Numbered from the stretch's first letter, positions 1-8,974 are shown. The stretch: 64,000 nt of DNA from Sphingosinicella sp963974575 (GCF_963974575.1 NZ_CAXBBQ010000004.1:372001-436000), one strand, 5' to 3'. Notes: generated by a model not told the origin, from the sequence alone. Program-made: numbers and translations.

Positions 1-1124
1 TCGCGGCGGAAGAAGACCGCGCGGCGATCAAGCTGCACGACATCGGGCTGCAACTCTATCATAACGATGCGGGCGAGCTCGGCTTCCGCGTGTTCGTGGG
101 CGGCGGCATGGGCCGCACGCCGATGGTCGCGCCGGTGATCCGCGAGTTCCTGCCGACGCAGGACTTCCTCAGCTATCTGGAAGCGTGCCTGCGCGTCTAC
201 AACCGCTACGGGCGCCGCGACAACATCTACAAGGCGCGCATCAAGATCCTCGTCCACGAACTCGGCGCGGCGGAATACGCGCGGCAAGTGGAAGAAGAAT
301 GGGCGCACGTGAAGACGCTCGGCCTCGATCCGCCGCCGGGCGAATTCGAGCGCATCGCCGCGCAATTCGCGCCACCGCCGTTCGAAACCGGCATTGCGGA
401 CACGGTCGATCGCAGCGACTCCGATTTCGCGGTGTGGCTCGACCAGAACGTGAAGGCGCACAAGCAGCCGGGTTATGCGATCGTCAACATCAGCCTGAAG
501 CCGGTGGGCGGCATTCCGGGCGATGCGTCGTCGGCGCAGATCGACCTGATGGCGGACCTTGCGGAGACGTACGGTTTCGATGAACTTCGCGTCACGCACG
601 CGCAGAACATCGTGTTGCCGCATGTGAAGAAGGCCGATCTCTACACGATCTGGCAGAAGCTGGTGGCGGCCGATCTTGCGAGCGCGAACCTCGACCTTAT
701 CAGCGATATCATCGCCTGCCCCGGCCTTGATTATTGCAGCCTTGCGAACGCGCGTTCGATCCCGGTCGCGCAGAAGATCGCCAAGCGTTTTGAAGGTCTC
801 GACCGCCAGCGCGATCTCGGCGAATTGAAGTTGAAGATTTCCGGCTGCATCAACGCCTGCGGGCACCACCACGCCGGGCACATCGGCATCCTCGGCGTCG
901 ACCGCAAGGGCACGGAGAATTACCAGCTGCTGCTCGGCGGTTCGGGCGCGGAAGACGCGAGCCTCGGCCGCATCACCGGCCCCGGCTTCGACGAGGACGG
1001 TATCGTCGACGCGATCGAGCGCACGGTCGAAACCTATCGTACGCTGCGCACCGAGGGCGAACGCTTCCTCGATACCTACCGCCGTGTCGGCATGGACCCG
1101 TTCAAGGAGGCGATTTATGGGTAA
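1..1124 (+). CDS. cysI: Nitrite/sulfite reductase, hemoprotein subunit (3' part)
   Basis: Partial gene: the reading frame is open from base 3, so the start lies before the window; 373 residues are visible of a family that usually has about 550. The enzyme reduces sulfite to sulfide with six electrons at a siroheme coupled to a [4Fe-4S] cluster, in the cytoplasm. The four cluster ligands are visible as CPGLDYC (C-x5-C) and GCINACG (C-x3-C), followed by the HHHAGHIGILG stretch typical of this family. Its stop overlaps the start of the next gene, and cysH and a siroheme synthase follow, which fits assimilatory sulfate reduction better than nitrite reduction; the family as such contains both. Confidence 0.93.
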   Translation, partial: AAEEDRAAIKLHDIGLQLYHNDAGELGFRVFVGGGMGRTPMVAPVIREFLPTQDFLSYLEACLRVYNRYGRRDNIYKARIKILVHELGAAEYARQVEEEWAHVKTLGLDPPPGEFERIAAQFAPPPFETGIADTVDRSDSDFAVWLDQNVKAHKQPGYAIVNISLKPVGGIPGDASSAQIDLMADLAETYGFDELRVTHAQNIVLPHVKKADLYTIWQKLVAADLASANLDLISDIIACPGLDYCSLANARSIPVAQKIAKRFEGLDRQRDLGELKLKISGCINACGHHHAGHIGILGVDRKGTENYQLLLGGSGAEDASLGRITGPGFDEDGIVDAIERTVETYRTLRTEGERFLDTYRRVGMDPFKEAIYG

Positions 1125-1542
1125 CGCACTTCGCTTCCGCGACGACGCCGCGCACGAAGAACCGGCGGTGACGCTTGACGCCTTCCTCGGGCAGAGCAAC
1201 GCCACCGCCGTGCGGCTGGAGTCGGACGAGGATGCGCGGAAACTGATCCCGCATCTCGGCCAGCTTGCCCTGATCGAAATCGCATTTCCGAAGTTCCGCG
1301 ACGGGCGGGGCTATTCAGCGGCGCGTATCCTGCGCGAAGCCGGGTACACCGGCGAACTGCGCGCGGCGGGCGACGTGCTCGTCGATCAGATTCCGTTCAT
1401 GCGGCGCTGCGGCTTCGACAGTTTCGCGCCCGAGGCCGATATCGATGCCGACGCACTCGGCCGCGCGCTCGCGCGCTACGAGCATGTCTATCAGAAGGCG
1501 GCGGACGGACGTTCGCCGGTGTGGGGCCTCCGTCATGGCTGA
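1117..1542 (+). CDS. DUF934 family protein (sulfite reduction accessory)
   Basis: 141-residue cytoplasmic protein of the DUF934 family, which in many proteobacteria is encoded between cysI and cysH and is assumed to help sulfite reduction; its biochemical role is unproven. I start it at the ATG at 1117, which overlaps the cysI stop and has an AAGGAGG ribosome site 6 bases upstream; an in-frame GTG at 1084 lies inside cysI and lacks such a site. The sequence contains the conserved FPKFRDGRGYSAARILRE segment of the family. Its stop overlaps the cysH start by 8 bases, so the three genes are probably translated as a coupled unit. Confidence 0.85.
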   Translation: MGNALRFRDDAAHEEPAVTLDAFLGQSNATAVRLESDEDARKLIPHLGQLALIEIAFPKFRDGRGYSAARILREAGYTGELRAAGDVLVDQIPFMRRCGFDSFAPEADIDADALGRALARYEHVYQKAADGRSPVWGLRHG

Positions 1543-2290
1543 TGCAGCCCGCAAGCTCGATACCATCGACGTGCGCCCTGCCTACACGCAGGAAGACGCC
1601 GACGCGTTGAACGCGCGCTTTGCAGGCGTCGACACGCTCGAAATGCTGCGCACGGTGTTCGATGAAAAGCTGCTCGGGAAGACGGCGGTCGTTTCCTCGT
1701 TCGGCACGGAGAGCGCGGTGCTCCTGGACCTTATCGCGCGCGTCGATCCGACTGTGCCGGTGGTGTTCGTCGACACGCTGAAGATGTTCCCGGAAACCGA
1801 GCGCTACCGCGTGCAGTTGCTCGACCGGCTGGGGATGACCAATCGCGACGTGGTGACGCCCGATGCCGCCGTCATTGAAGCGAAGGATGCGACCGGGCTG
1901 CGCTGGTCCTACGACCCGGACGGCTGCTGCGCGATCCGCAAGGTGGAGCCGCTCGCGCGGGCCAAGCAGGGCCTCGACAGCTGGATTTCGGGCCGCAAGG
2001 CTTTCCAATCGCAGACGCGCGCCAACATTCCCCGGTTCGAGATCGAGGACGGGCGCCTGAAGATGAACCCGCTCGGCGACTGGGTGAAGGCCGATCTCGA
2101 GGCGTACTTCGCGGAGCGCGACCTGCCCCGGCACCCACTGGAAGCGGAAGGCTATCTGTCGATCGGCTGCCAGCCCTGCACGAGCGTCGTGAAGCCGGGC
2201 GAAGACCCGCGCGCCGGGCGCTGGCGCGGCTGGGACAAGACCGAGTGCGGCATCCACACCGACAACGTGAGCGAACTGCCGAGCTTCTGA
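1535..2290 (+). CDS. cysH: Phosphoadenylyl/adenylyl-sulfate reductase
   Basis: 251 residues. Reduces activated sulfate (APS or PAPS) to sulfite for the neighbouring sulfite reductase. The PP-loop nucleotide site is SSFGTES (54-60) and the catalytic cysteine lies in the C-terminal ECGIH motif (237-241). Both cysteine pairs that bind a [4Fe-4S] cluster are present, CC at 131-132 and CxxC at 212-215, which is the signature of the cluster-containing APS-type reductase; PAPS-only enzymes such as that of E. coli lack it. The ATG at 1535 is chosen because it starts the conserved protein and overlaps the DUF934 stop; the longer frame upstream is non-homologous. Confidence 0.93.
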   Translation: MADAARKLDTIDVRPAYTQEDADALNARFAGVDTLEMLRTVFDEKLLGKTAVVSSFGTESAVLLDLIARVDPTVPVVFVDTLKMFPETERYRVQLLDRLGMTNRDVVTPDAAVIEAKDATGLRWSYDPDGCCAIRKVEPLARAKQGLDSWISGRKAFQSQTRANIPRFEIEDGRLKMNPLGDWVKADLEAYFAERDLPRHPLEAEGYLSIGCQPCTSVVKPGEDPRAGRWRGWDKTECGIHTDNVSELPSF

Positions 2291-2330
2291 GGCTTTCCAG
2301 CCCCGCACAGGCGTGGCATTCCTGCCGCCG

Positions 2331-3089
2331 ATGGACCAGCTTCCCGTTTTCCTGAATCTGAAGGGCATGTCCGTGCTCCTCGTCGGCGACGGCGTGGCCG
2401 CGGAGGCCAAACGGCGCCTGATCGAAGCGGCAGGCGGGCTCATTACCGACGACCCCGATGCGGCGCGCATCGCCTTCATCGCTCAGGAGACGAGCCCTGC
2501 AGACGTGGCGGTGCTGCACGCGCAGGGGATGCTGGTGAATGTGGTCGATCGCCCCGACCTTTGCGACTTCACCGTGCCCGCGATCATCGACCGCTCGCCC
2601 GTGCTCGTCGCGATCGGCACGGGCGGAGCCTCAGCGACGCTTGCGAAGGCGCTGCGCGAACGTCTGGAAGCGCTGCTCCCCGCCTCGCTCGGCGATCTTG
2701 CCCGGAGCATCCGCGCCGCACGCGATCGCGTGACGGACGCGCGGCCGACACCATCGGGCCGACGACGGTTCTGGGACAGGCTGCTCGCCCCTGGCGCTGC
2801 GCTCGATCCGCTGCACGAGGTTTCCAACGTGGACAGCCGGATCGAAACCGCGCTCGCGCTCAGCGACACAGATACGGCCGAACGCCACGAGATCGTGCTC
2901 GTAAGCGACGATCCCGACGATCTGACGCTCCGGCAACTGCGCTTGCTCTCCCGCGCCGACACGATCGTGCACGGCGCGGATGTTCCCGCCGCCGTGCTCG
3001 ACCGCGGGCGCCGCGATGCCGTTCGACTGCCCGATGATTCCAGCGCTTCTCGCCCGGGGCTGACCGTTATCCTGCGGAGACTTTCATGA
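2331..3089 (+). CDS. Siroheme synthase N-terminal domain with vestigial methyltransferase tail
   Basis: 252 residues. Residues 1-140 are the precorrin-2 dehydrogenase/sirohydrochlorin ferrochelatase half of CysG: NAD site LLVGDGVAAEAKRRL (17-31) and the VDRPDLCDFTVPAII stretch. This makes siroheme for CysI. Full CysG (about 460 residues) has a uroporphyrinogen-III methyltransferase domain after it; here residues 187-230 look like only the first helix-strand unit of that domain (DPDDLTLRQLRLLSRADTIV, AVLDRGRRDA) and then the protein ends, so the methylase must come from another gene. Start uncertain: ATG at 2331 matches homologues, an in-frame GTG lies at 2313. The end overlaps zntB. Confidence 0.8.
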   Translation: MDQLPVFLNLKGMSVLLVGDGVAAEAKRRLIEAAGGLITDDPDAARIAFIAQETSPADVAVLHAQGMLVNVVDRPDLCDFTVPAIIDRSPVLVAIGTGGASATLAKALRERLEALLPASLGDLARSIRAARDRVTDARPTPSGRRRFWDRLLAPGAALDPLHEVSNVDSRIETALALSDTDTAERHEIVLVSDDPDDLTLRQLRLLSRADTIVHGADVPAAVLDRGRRDAVRLPDDSSASRPGLTVILRRLS

Positions 3090-4054
3090 CGCCCGAGGGC
3101 AGCTTCGCCTACACGATCCTGCCCGACGGCACGGCGACGCGCATCGATACGCCGCCCGGTTCCGGCGAGGCGCCGGCGTGCGCGCTGCTGTGGCGCCACA
3201 TCGACGGCAACGACACGGCGTGCCGCGAATGGCTGGAAAAGCAATCCGGCGTCCCCGAAGCGGCGGTCTGGTCGCTGCTGGAACTCGAAACCCGGCCGCG
3301 TGCCGTGAAGATCGGTGAAGGCGCGCTGGTCATCCTGCGCGGCGTCAACGAAAACCCCGACGCGGACCCCGACGATCTCGTTTCGATCCGCCTGTGGGTG
3401 ATGGCGGGCGAGGTGCTCAGCATCAACTTCCGCCCGCTGCTCGCCATCGCCGACATGGAGCACGTGCTGCGCGATCGCGCGGTGCGCGACGCCGGCGATT
3501 TCATCGTGGAGCTTGCCGACGTGCTGATCCGGCGCATCGATCACACGCTCGACGATCTTTCGCAAAGCCTCGACCTGCTGGAGGAGGACGTGATCGACGA
3601 GCGCCGCAGCCAACTGCGCCCGCGCATCGGCAATGTGCGCCGCACGGCGATCGGCCTGCGGCGCTTCATCTCGCCGCAGCGAGACGCGCTCACGCAGCTT
3701 GCAAGCGGCCCCTTCGGATTCTTCGACGAGAGCGACCGCATCAATCTTTCGGCGGCGGCGAATAGCGTGACGCGGATCATCGAGGAAATCGATGCCGTGC
3801 GCGATCAGGCGGCGGTGCTTTCAGACCAGCTTTCCGATCTTCGTCAAGAGGCGGTCGGCAACCGCACGCTCGTGCTGTCGATCGTGTCGGCGGTGTTCCT
3901 GCCGCTGACGTTCATCACGGGTCTTATCGGCATGAACGTCTCGGGAATTCCCTACGCCGATGAAGCGTGGGCCTTCTATGCCGTCGTCGGCTTCAACCTC
4001 GCGCTTGGCCTCGGCGTACTCGCCTGGCTTCGCATGAAGGGCTGGTTCCGCTAG
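3086..4054 (+). CDS. zntB: CorA/ZntB-family divalent cation transporter
   Basis: 322-residue inner-membrane protein. The long N-terminal cytoplasmic domain and coiled stalk (about 1-255) are followed by two membrane helices, with the family's GMN pore motif at 282-284 just after the first. The N-terminal layout resembles ZntB (proton-driven zinc transport) more than CorA, but the ion cannot be told from sequence alone. It starts in an ATGA overlap with the siroheme synthase gene, so it belongs to the sulfur operon transcriptionally; a link to siroheme (metal supply for chelation) is only a guess. It ends 4 bases over the convergent response-regulator gene. Confidence 0.85.
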   Translation: MTPEGSFAYTILPDGTATRIDTPPGSGEAPACALLWRHIDGNDTACREWLEKQSGVPEAAVWSLLELETRPRAVKIGEGALVILRGVNENPDADPDDLVSIRLWVMAGEVLSINFRPLLAIADMEHVLRDRAVRDAGDFIVELADVLIRRIDHTLDDLSQSLDLLEEDVIDERRSQLRPRIGNVRRTAIGLRRFISPQRDALTQLASGPFGFFDESDRINLSAAANSVTRIIEEIDAVRDQAAVLSDQLSDLRQEAVGNRTLVLSIVSAVFLPLTFITGLIGMNVSGIPYADEAWAFYAVVGFNLALGLGVLAWLRMKGWFR

Positions 4055-4785
4055 CGAACGGAGCCCAGCGCCTGCCGTGCGAGTGCCGCGATCTCGGCAA
4101 TCGCCGCGGGGTTCACCGGCATGTCGGCGCGGCCCGGATCGGCAAGGCTATCGGCGATCTGCGCGATGCGCTGGAGCGGCTGCTCGATGAGATCGGGGTT
4201 GACGCCCGTGCTGAGCACGGCCTTGCGGTCCGCGATCAGGCGCTCGACCTCGCTCTGGAGGACCCGGCGCTGTTCGCTTTCAAGTTCGAGCTGTTCCTCG
4301 AGTTCCGAAAGCTCGATGGCGCGACGCGTTACCCGCTCGTCGAGCTTGGCATTCGCGAGCTTCAGGTTGGCGGCATGTTGCCGGCGCTGAAGCTGCGCCT
4401 CAATGCGCGCGGAAAGCACGTCGAAATCAATTGGCTTCGAGACATAGTCATCGGCACCGGCTTCGAGTGATGCGACCACGGTCTGCGCGTCCGCGCGCGC
4501 GGTGAGCATGATCACCGGCACCTCGCTGACGCGTGAATTCGTGCGCAGCTCGCGCAGCACATCAATGCCGTTCATGTTCGGCATCATGTAATCGAGCAGT
4601 ACGAGGTCGGGGGGCGATTTCTCGATGAGCTGCAGCGCAGCCTCACCGCTATCCGCAGAGACCACCGTATAATTCAGGCGCTCAAGACGCCTGCACACCA
4701 CAGAACGATTCGCCTCCACGTCGTCTACGACGAGGATTCGGCATCCGTTCCGGTCTCCCGCATTCACTGTCATCGATACGCCCAT
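4051..4785 (-). CDS. Response regulator, receiver domain plus coiled coil
   Basis: 244 residues. An N-terminal receiver domain (about 15-130) has all phosphorylation residues: acidic pair D21/D22, phospho-acceptor D65 in LVLLDYMMP, T95 and K117. The remaining 110 residues are not a DNA-binding or enzymatic domain but a heptad-like, Glu/Leu/Arg-rich stretch (ELSEELEEQLELESEQ region), predicted coiled coil, so it probably signals through protein contacts or dimerisation. The gene follows the histidine kinase by 10 bases, which marks them as a pair. Start at 4785 gives the complete receiver domain; an ATG four codons later is also possible and neither has a strong ribosome site. Confidence 0.88.
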   Translation of the reverse strand: MGVSMTVNAGDRNGCRILVVDDVEANRSVVCRRLERLNYTVVSADSGEAALQLIEKSPPDLVLLDYMMPNMNGIDVLRELRTNSRVSEVPVIMLTARADAQTVVASLEAGADDYVSKPIDFDVLSARIEAQLQRRQHAANLKLANAKLDERVTRRAIELSELEEQLELESEQRRVLQSEVERLIADRKAVLSTGVNPDLIEQPLQRIAQIADSLADPGRADMPVNPAAIAEIAALARQALGSVR

Positions 4786-4795
4786 GTTTTGTTCT

Positions 4796-6331
4796 TTAGG
4801 CCGCCATGGTGTCAGGATTTGGTTGATTATTAATTGACCCTTTTTGCGAGCCCGTCGCATCGTCCCATTCGCGCAGCGATTCCTGATGCTTACGCGGCAA
4901 ACGCAGGCTGAATGTGGAGCCCACACCGGGGAGGCTATCGACCGAAAGGCGTGCGCCCATCAGTTCGGCAAGCCGAGCGGTGATGGCAAGGCCGAGGCCC
5001 GTGCCGCCGAAACGGCGCGTCGTGGAGGCATCCGCCTGCACGAAAGGCTGGAAGAGCTTTTCCACCTGCTCGGGCGTCATGCCGATGCCCGAATCCGATA
5101 CGCTGATCTCGATCCAGTCACGCCGCGCAATGGTAAGCGACCGCGCGGACAGGATGACATGGCCCTGCTTGGTAAACTTGCAGGCATTGCCGACAAGGTT
5201 GATCAGGCACTGGCGGAGCTTCGTGGAATCATGCTCGGCAATGCCGACATCGGGCGCGATGCGCAGCTCAAGGCGGTTGCCCTGCTGCTGCGCGAGCGGC
5301 TCCAGCGTCGAGCGCACCTCTTCGAGGAGACCCTGCACGCTGAATTCGTGCACATCGATCTCCATGCGGCCCGCTTCGATCTTCGCCATGTCGAGCAGCT
5401 CGTTGATCATGCTGAGCAGATGCCGCGCCGATCCGTCGATCCAGCGCGCATCCTCGGAAAGCTGCGTCTGCCCCTGTTCGGAGAGGTCCTGCCTCAGCAC
5501 ATCGGCGTACCCGATGATGGCATTCAGCGGCGTACGCAGCTCGTGGCTCATGTTGGCAAGGAACTGCGATTTCGCCTCGTTGGCGTGCTGCGCGACGTCG
5601 CGCGCGTCCGCAAGCTCGCTTGCAGCCGACGCCAGCTCGTGATCGCGGCGTTCCACCTCGTCGAGCATGGCATTCAGCGAATCGATGACGCGCCGCGTTT
5701 CGTCGTCGCCGAGCCGTTCGACGCGCTGGCTGTAGTCGCCGCTGTCGCGAATGCGCTCCATGGCGAGCGTCATGACCTTGAGCGGCCGGAACAGCAGAAC
5801 GCTGATCCCTGCCGCGAAGAACAGCGACACGAGGAACGCGACGGCGATGATCCCGATGACGGCGAACAGATAAGCGAACGACGGCTTGGTCTCGAACTTC
5901 TGGACCGTGGTGATCTCGATCGAGCCGAGCATCTTGCCCTTGGCGACGATCGGCGCCGAAGAGACCGCCTTTCGCCCCTTGGGAGCGGGCGCGGTGCGTT
6001 TCAGTGTGATGATGTCCTTGCCCGACACGTCGCGCACCCGCACCTGCCGGATCACCTCCACCGAATCGAGCTGGCGCAGCACGCGCAGCGTTTCGTCCGT
6101 ATCGCCGGCAAGGATCGGCCCCGCCGCGATGCTGGCGACGCCTTGCGTGGTCAGCTCCTGGATCTTGTAGGTGGCCGCGACGACGGTTTGATACTGGAGA
6201 TAGGCGAACACCGAACTGGCGAGCGCGAGCGCCACCGTACATGCGAACAGAACCGCCGCGGCAAGCTTGACGCGGAAGGGCAGACGCTCAAGCCGTGCCC
6301 TGAAGCCTGAGCGCACCTTCGCATTCGTCAA
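4796..6331 (-). CDS. Membrane sensor histidine kinase (CHASE8-like, HAMP, HisKA, HATPase)
   Basis: 511 residues. A membrane helix at about 23-48, a periplasmic sensor region to about 150 resembling CHASE8, a second helix (152-180), a HAMP linker (180-235), then HisKA with the phospho-acceptor H263 in MSHELRTPLN, and an ATPase domain with N-box NLVGNACKF, G1 DSGIG and G2 GGTGLGLAI. No receiver domain is fused, so the separate regulator just downstream is the likely partner. It starts in an ATGA overlap with the upstream GGDEF-EAL gene, tying phospho-signalling to cyclic-di-GMP turnover in one operon. The signal sensed is unknown. Confidence 0.92.
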   Translation of the reverse strand: MTNAKVRSGFRARLERLPFRVKLAAAVLFACTVALALASSVFAYLQYQTVVAATYKIQELTTQGVASIAAGPILAGDTDETLRVLRQLDSVEVIRQVRVRDVSGKDIITLKRTAPAPKGRKAVSSAPIVAKGKMLGSIEITTVQKFETKPSFAYLFAVIGIIAVAFLVSLFFAAGISVLLFRPLKVMTLAMERIRDSGDYSQRVERLGDDETRRVIDSLNAMLDEVERRDHELASAASELADARDVAQHANEAKSQFLANMSHELRTPLNAIIGYADVLRQDLSEQGQTQLSEDARWIDGSARHLLSMINELLDMAKIEAGRMEIDVHEFSVQGLLEEVRSTLEPLAQQQGNRLELRIAPDVGIAEHDSTKLRQCLINLVGNACKFTKQGHVILSARSLTIARRDWIEISVSDSGIGMTPEQVEKLFQPFVQADASTTRRFGGTGLGLAITARLAELMGARLSVDSLPGVGSTFSLRLPRKHQESLREWDDATGSQKGSINNQPNPDTMAA

Positions 6332-8052
6332 AGCGCTGCTCCGAGATGCTCCGGCTCATGCGCGTCGCGCCAGGTTTCGAATTCGGCGAGCGGGATCGGC
6401 TTCGAAATCCAGTAGCCCTGCAATATTTCGCAGCCGATAACGCTGAGGATATCGGCCTGAATCTCGCTTTCGACGCCTTCGGCGACGCACTCGTAACCGA
6501 GCCCTCCCGCAAGGCTGACAATCGCCTGAATGATGGTACGCGAATCCGCGCTGGTGGCGACGTCCTTCACGAGCGAACGGTCGATTTTCAGCCGATCGAT
6601 CGGCAGATCCTTGAGGCGCGCGAGGTTTGAATAGCCCGTACCGAAATCGTCAATGGCGATGCTGATGCCGAGCGCGCGCACTTCGGCGAGGCGATCGACG
6701 ATCACGGGGTCGGACGACATCACGGTCGATTCGGTGATTTCGATTTCCAGCATCTCGGGCGGGGCTGACGAGGCTTCGATGCACGCGCGGACATGCCGCA
6801 CGAAATCGGTGCGCTCCACCTGTTGCGGCGAGACATTGACGCTGAGCTTGAGCTTGTCGCCGCGGGCGTGCCATTCGCCGACGATCCGTGCGGCTTCCGC
6901 GATCACCCAGCGGCCGACATCGACGATGAGACCGCTGTCTTCGGCGATATCGATGAACGAAGCGGGCGCGCGCAGCGTCTTGTCGGGGTGGCGCCAGCGG
7001 ATGAGCGCCTCCGCCGAGACGAGCTCGCCGCTTTCCGCATTGATCTGCGGCTGCATGTGCAGTTCGAACTGCCCGCCCGCGATCGCCGCGCGCAGCATCG
7101 ATTCGAGCTGCAGCCGGTCGCGCACGCGCTCGTGCATTGCGGCTTCGAACAGGTGATACTGATTCCGACCGCTGTCCTTCGCGTAATACATCGCCGTGTC
7201 GGCATTGCGGGTGAGCGTTTCGTAGGTCTCGCCATCGTCGGGCGCGATGCAGATACCGATGCTGGCGCCGATCACGATCGACTGGCCCGCGAACTCGAAT
7301 GGCTCCTGCATGGCGCGCAGGATCTGCCGCGCGAGCTTGGTGGCATCGGCAGCCCCCGCCGCATCGGGGAGGAGGATGGTGAACTCATCGCCGGCAAGAC
7401 GCGCCAGCATGGCCTCCCCACAGCCGGGGCCACGGCGATTCGATTCGGCGGAAAGCAGCACGCGCATCCGAGCCGCGAACATCGCCAGCAGCACGTCACC
7501 CTGCGCGTGGCCGAGGCTGTCGTTCACCGACTTGAAGCGATCAAGATCGATGAACAGGATCGCACTCTTCGCGCCCTCGCGGCGTGTCATGCTGCGCAGG
7601 TGGCGCTCCACAGTGCGGCGGAAGCTGAGGCGATTGGGAAGATCGGTGACGGGATCCTGCAGCGCGGTCTGCTGGATCGTGTCGATATTGGTCTGGATGC
7701 GTTTCTTGAAGAGTTCGATTGCCGCCGTCAGCTTGGGGAGCGTGCGGCGCACGGCACGCGGGATCGGCGCAGGAACATCACCGTCGCGGCGCGGGCGCAC
7801 AAAATCGGTGAGCTTCTCGACCGCGATCACGACCGGCGCCATCGTATAGTGCACTGCAGCGAAAACAGCCGCGGCACTGGCGATCACGAGACCGGCCAGA
7901 ACGAGCAGCGAGCCCGCCGACGGGAGGCTCGGCGGCCAACCAAGGCTGTAGGCGAACACAAGCAAGGCGATCACGACAGAGGCCGCGCCGGCAAAGACAA
8001 GTGAACGGATGCGCAACTGTGTTTCGAACAAGCCAAGTACTCCGTGCACCAC
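6328..8052 (-). CDS. GGDEF-EAL cyclic-di-GMP signalling protein
   Basis: 574 residues. Two membrane helices (about 17-36 and 46-68) are followed by a diguanylate cyclase domain whose active-site loop reads AGDEF (220-224), a variant often still active, and an EAL phosphodiesterase domain with all key motifs: EAL at 348-350, ESTVM at 441-445, DDFGTGYS from 468, KIDRSLV, and AEGVE. The EAL half looks fully competent, so the protein either degrades c-di-GMP or does both reactions. First gene of the three-gene signalling operon. Start is a GTG at 8052; a second GTG follows directly and a TTG six codons on is possible. Confidence 0.9.
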   Translation of the reverse strand: MVHGVLGLFETQLRIRSLVFAGAASVVIALLVFAYSLGWPPSLPSAGSLLVLAGLVIASAAAVFAAVHYTMAPVVIAVEKLTDFVRPRRDGDVPAPIPRAVRRTLPKLTAAIELFKKRIQTNIDTIQQTALQDPVTDLPNRLSFRRTVERHLRSMTRREGAKSAILFIDLDRFKSVNDSLGHAQGDVLLAMFAARMRVLLSAESNRRGPGCGEAMLARLAGDEFTILLPDAAGAADATKLARQILRAMQEPFEFAGQSIVIGASIGICIAPDDGETYETLTRNADTAMYYAKDSGRNQYHLFEAAMHERVRDRLQLESMLRAAIAGGQFELHMQPQINAESGELVSAEALIRWRHPDKTLRAPASFIDIAEDSGLIVDVGRWVIAEAARIVGEWHARGDKLKLSVNVSPQQVERTDFVRHVRACIEASSAPPEMLEIEITESTVMSSDPVIVDRLAEVRALGISIAIDDFGTGYSNLARLKDLPIDRLKIDRSLVKDVATSADSRTIIQAIVSLAGGLGYECVAEGVESEIQADILSVIGCEILQGYWISKPIPLAEFETWRDAHEPEHLGAAL

Positions 8053-8124
8053 GCGCGGACCGGTGCGCGAGGCTCAGCGGACACTCGCAGGATAAGGTAA
8101 ACATTCTCTAAGCCACACTTGTGG

Positions 8125-8156
8125 AACGAAAAGGGGCGGCCCCAAAGGACCGCCCC
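8125..8156 (-). terminator. Rho-independent terminator of the puuD-like gene
   Basis: On the minus strand a 10-bp GC-rich stem (arms at 8147-8156 and 8133-8142, one G-T pair) closes a 4-base loop and is followed by TTTTCGTT. It lies 33 bases after the stop of the PuuD-family gene and insulates it from the signalling operon downstream. Confidence 0.8.
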
Positions 8157-8188
8157 CGTCTTGCGTGGCCTTGCGCCGTGTCTTCGGC

Positions 8189-8773
8189 TTAGATCGGCCA
8201 GGACTGGTAGGCCGCCATCGCATAGAGCATCGGGATCGACAGCAGCGTGTTGGTGCGGCTCGCCAGCATCGCGACGCGCGCGGCCTTCGCCTTTGCCGCG
8301 TCTTCGGCCGGCACGATGCCGAGCGCCTTCTTCTGGTTCGGCCAGATGATGAACCAGACGTTGAACGCCATGATCAGCGCCAGCCACATGCCGATGCCGA
8401 TCAGTTGAAACGACGGCTGAAGCGTCAGCGCCTCGACGAGGTAGCCGAGATGACCGGCCAGAAGCAGGCCGAACAGCACCGTGAAGGCTGCGCCCCAGCG
8501 GAAGAAGAACAGTGCCTTGGGGGCGATGTGCTTGCTCACCGCCGGCTTCTGTTCGGCCGGAATCGACGGCATCGTCGGGATCTGGACGAAATTGAAGTAG
8601 TAGAGCAGCCCGATCCAGGTGATGCCCGCGAACACGTGCAGCCAGCGCAACACGGTCTGCCCGAAAAGCGCGCCGTTGGCGGCGAAATCGCCATGCAGCC
8701 CGAAGATCAGGGCGATCGCGAGGACCAGTCCCAGACCCAACGTAAGATGCAGATTTTCAAGAATTTTGCCCAT
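8189..8773 (-). CDS. PuuD-family (urate oxidase N-terminal domain) membrane protein
   Basis: 194 residues with several hydrophobic helices and the LRWLHVFAGITWIGLLYYFNF segment typical of the Urate_ox_N family. The named member, PuuD, is a membrane urate oxidase of about 400 residues whose C-terminal cytochrome c carries electrons away. Here only the membrane half exists; there is no CxxCH motif, so urate oxidation is not assured and the electron acceptor is unknown. No purine genes are nearby. Start at 8773: ATG with a GGGGGA ribosome site 8 bases upstream; the much longer frame upstream is not coding. Confidence 0.75.
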   Translation of the reverse strand: MGKILENLHLTLGLGLVLAIALIFGLHGDFAANGALFGQTVLRWLHVFAGITWIGLLYYFNFVQIPTMPSIPAEQKPAVSKHIAPKALFFFRWGAAFTVLFGLLLAGHLGYLVEALTLQPSFQLIGIGMWLALIMAFNVWFIIWPNQKKALGIVPAEDAAKAKAARVAMLASRTNTLLSIPMLYAMAAYQSWPI

Positions 8774-8974
8774 CAGCAGTTCCCCCGCGGCGTTCCCTGT
8801 TTCGACCCTGATGCGCGCCGCGATCGCAGCAGAGGTCCGTCCCACAGTGTGATTGAGAAACATAACTACGCTGAAATTGTTGAAGGTAGAAGCGTTCAGG
8901 TGATGATAGACGGCATTTCCGGCAACAACTGACCGAACGGACGGGGTGCCAGTGCCGATCAGAAAGGAAGACTG
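8774..8974. other. Divergent intergenic region
   Basis: 201 bases between the minus-strand PuuD-family gene and the plus-strand small gene. A weak sigma-70-like pair for the plus strand can be drawn (TTGAAG at 8880-8885, 17-base spacer, ATGATA at 8903-8908), but no strong promoter, operator or hairpin stands out. Confidence 0.3.

Noticed and set aside
2186..2193. GTCGTGAA octamer in cysH, and another at 61087-61094 in motA
   Set aside because: Both are inside coding sequence and have no TAAA-like box 15 bases upstream; taken as chance matches and as a measure of background.
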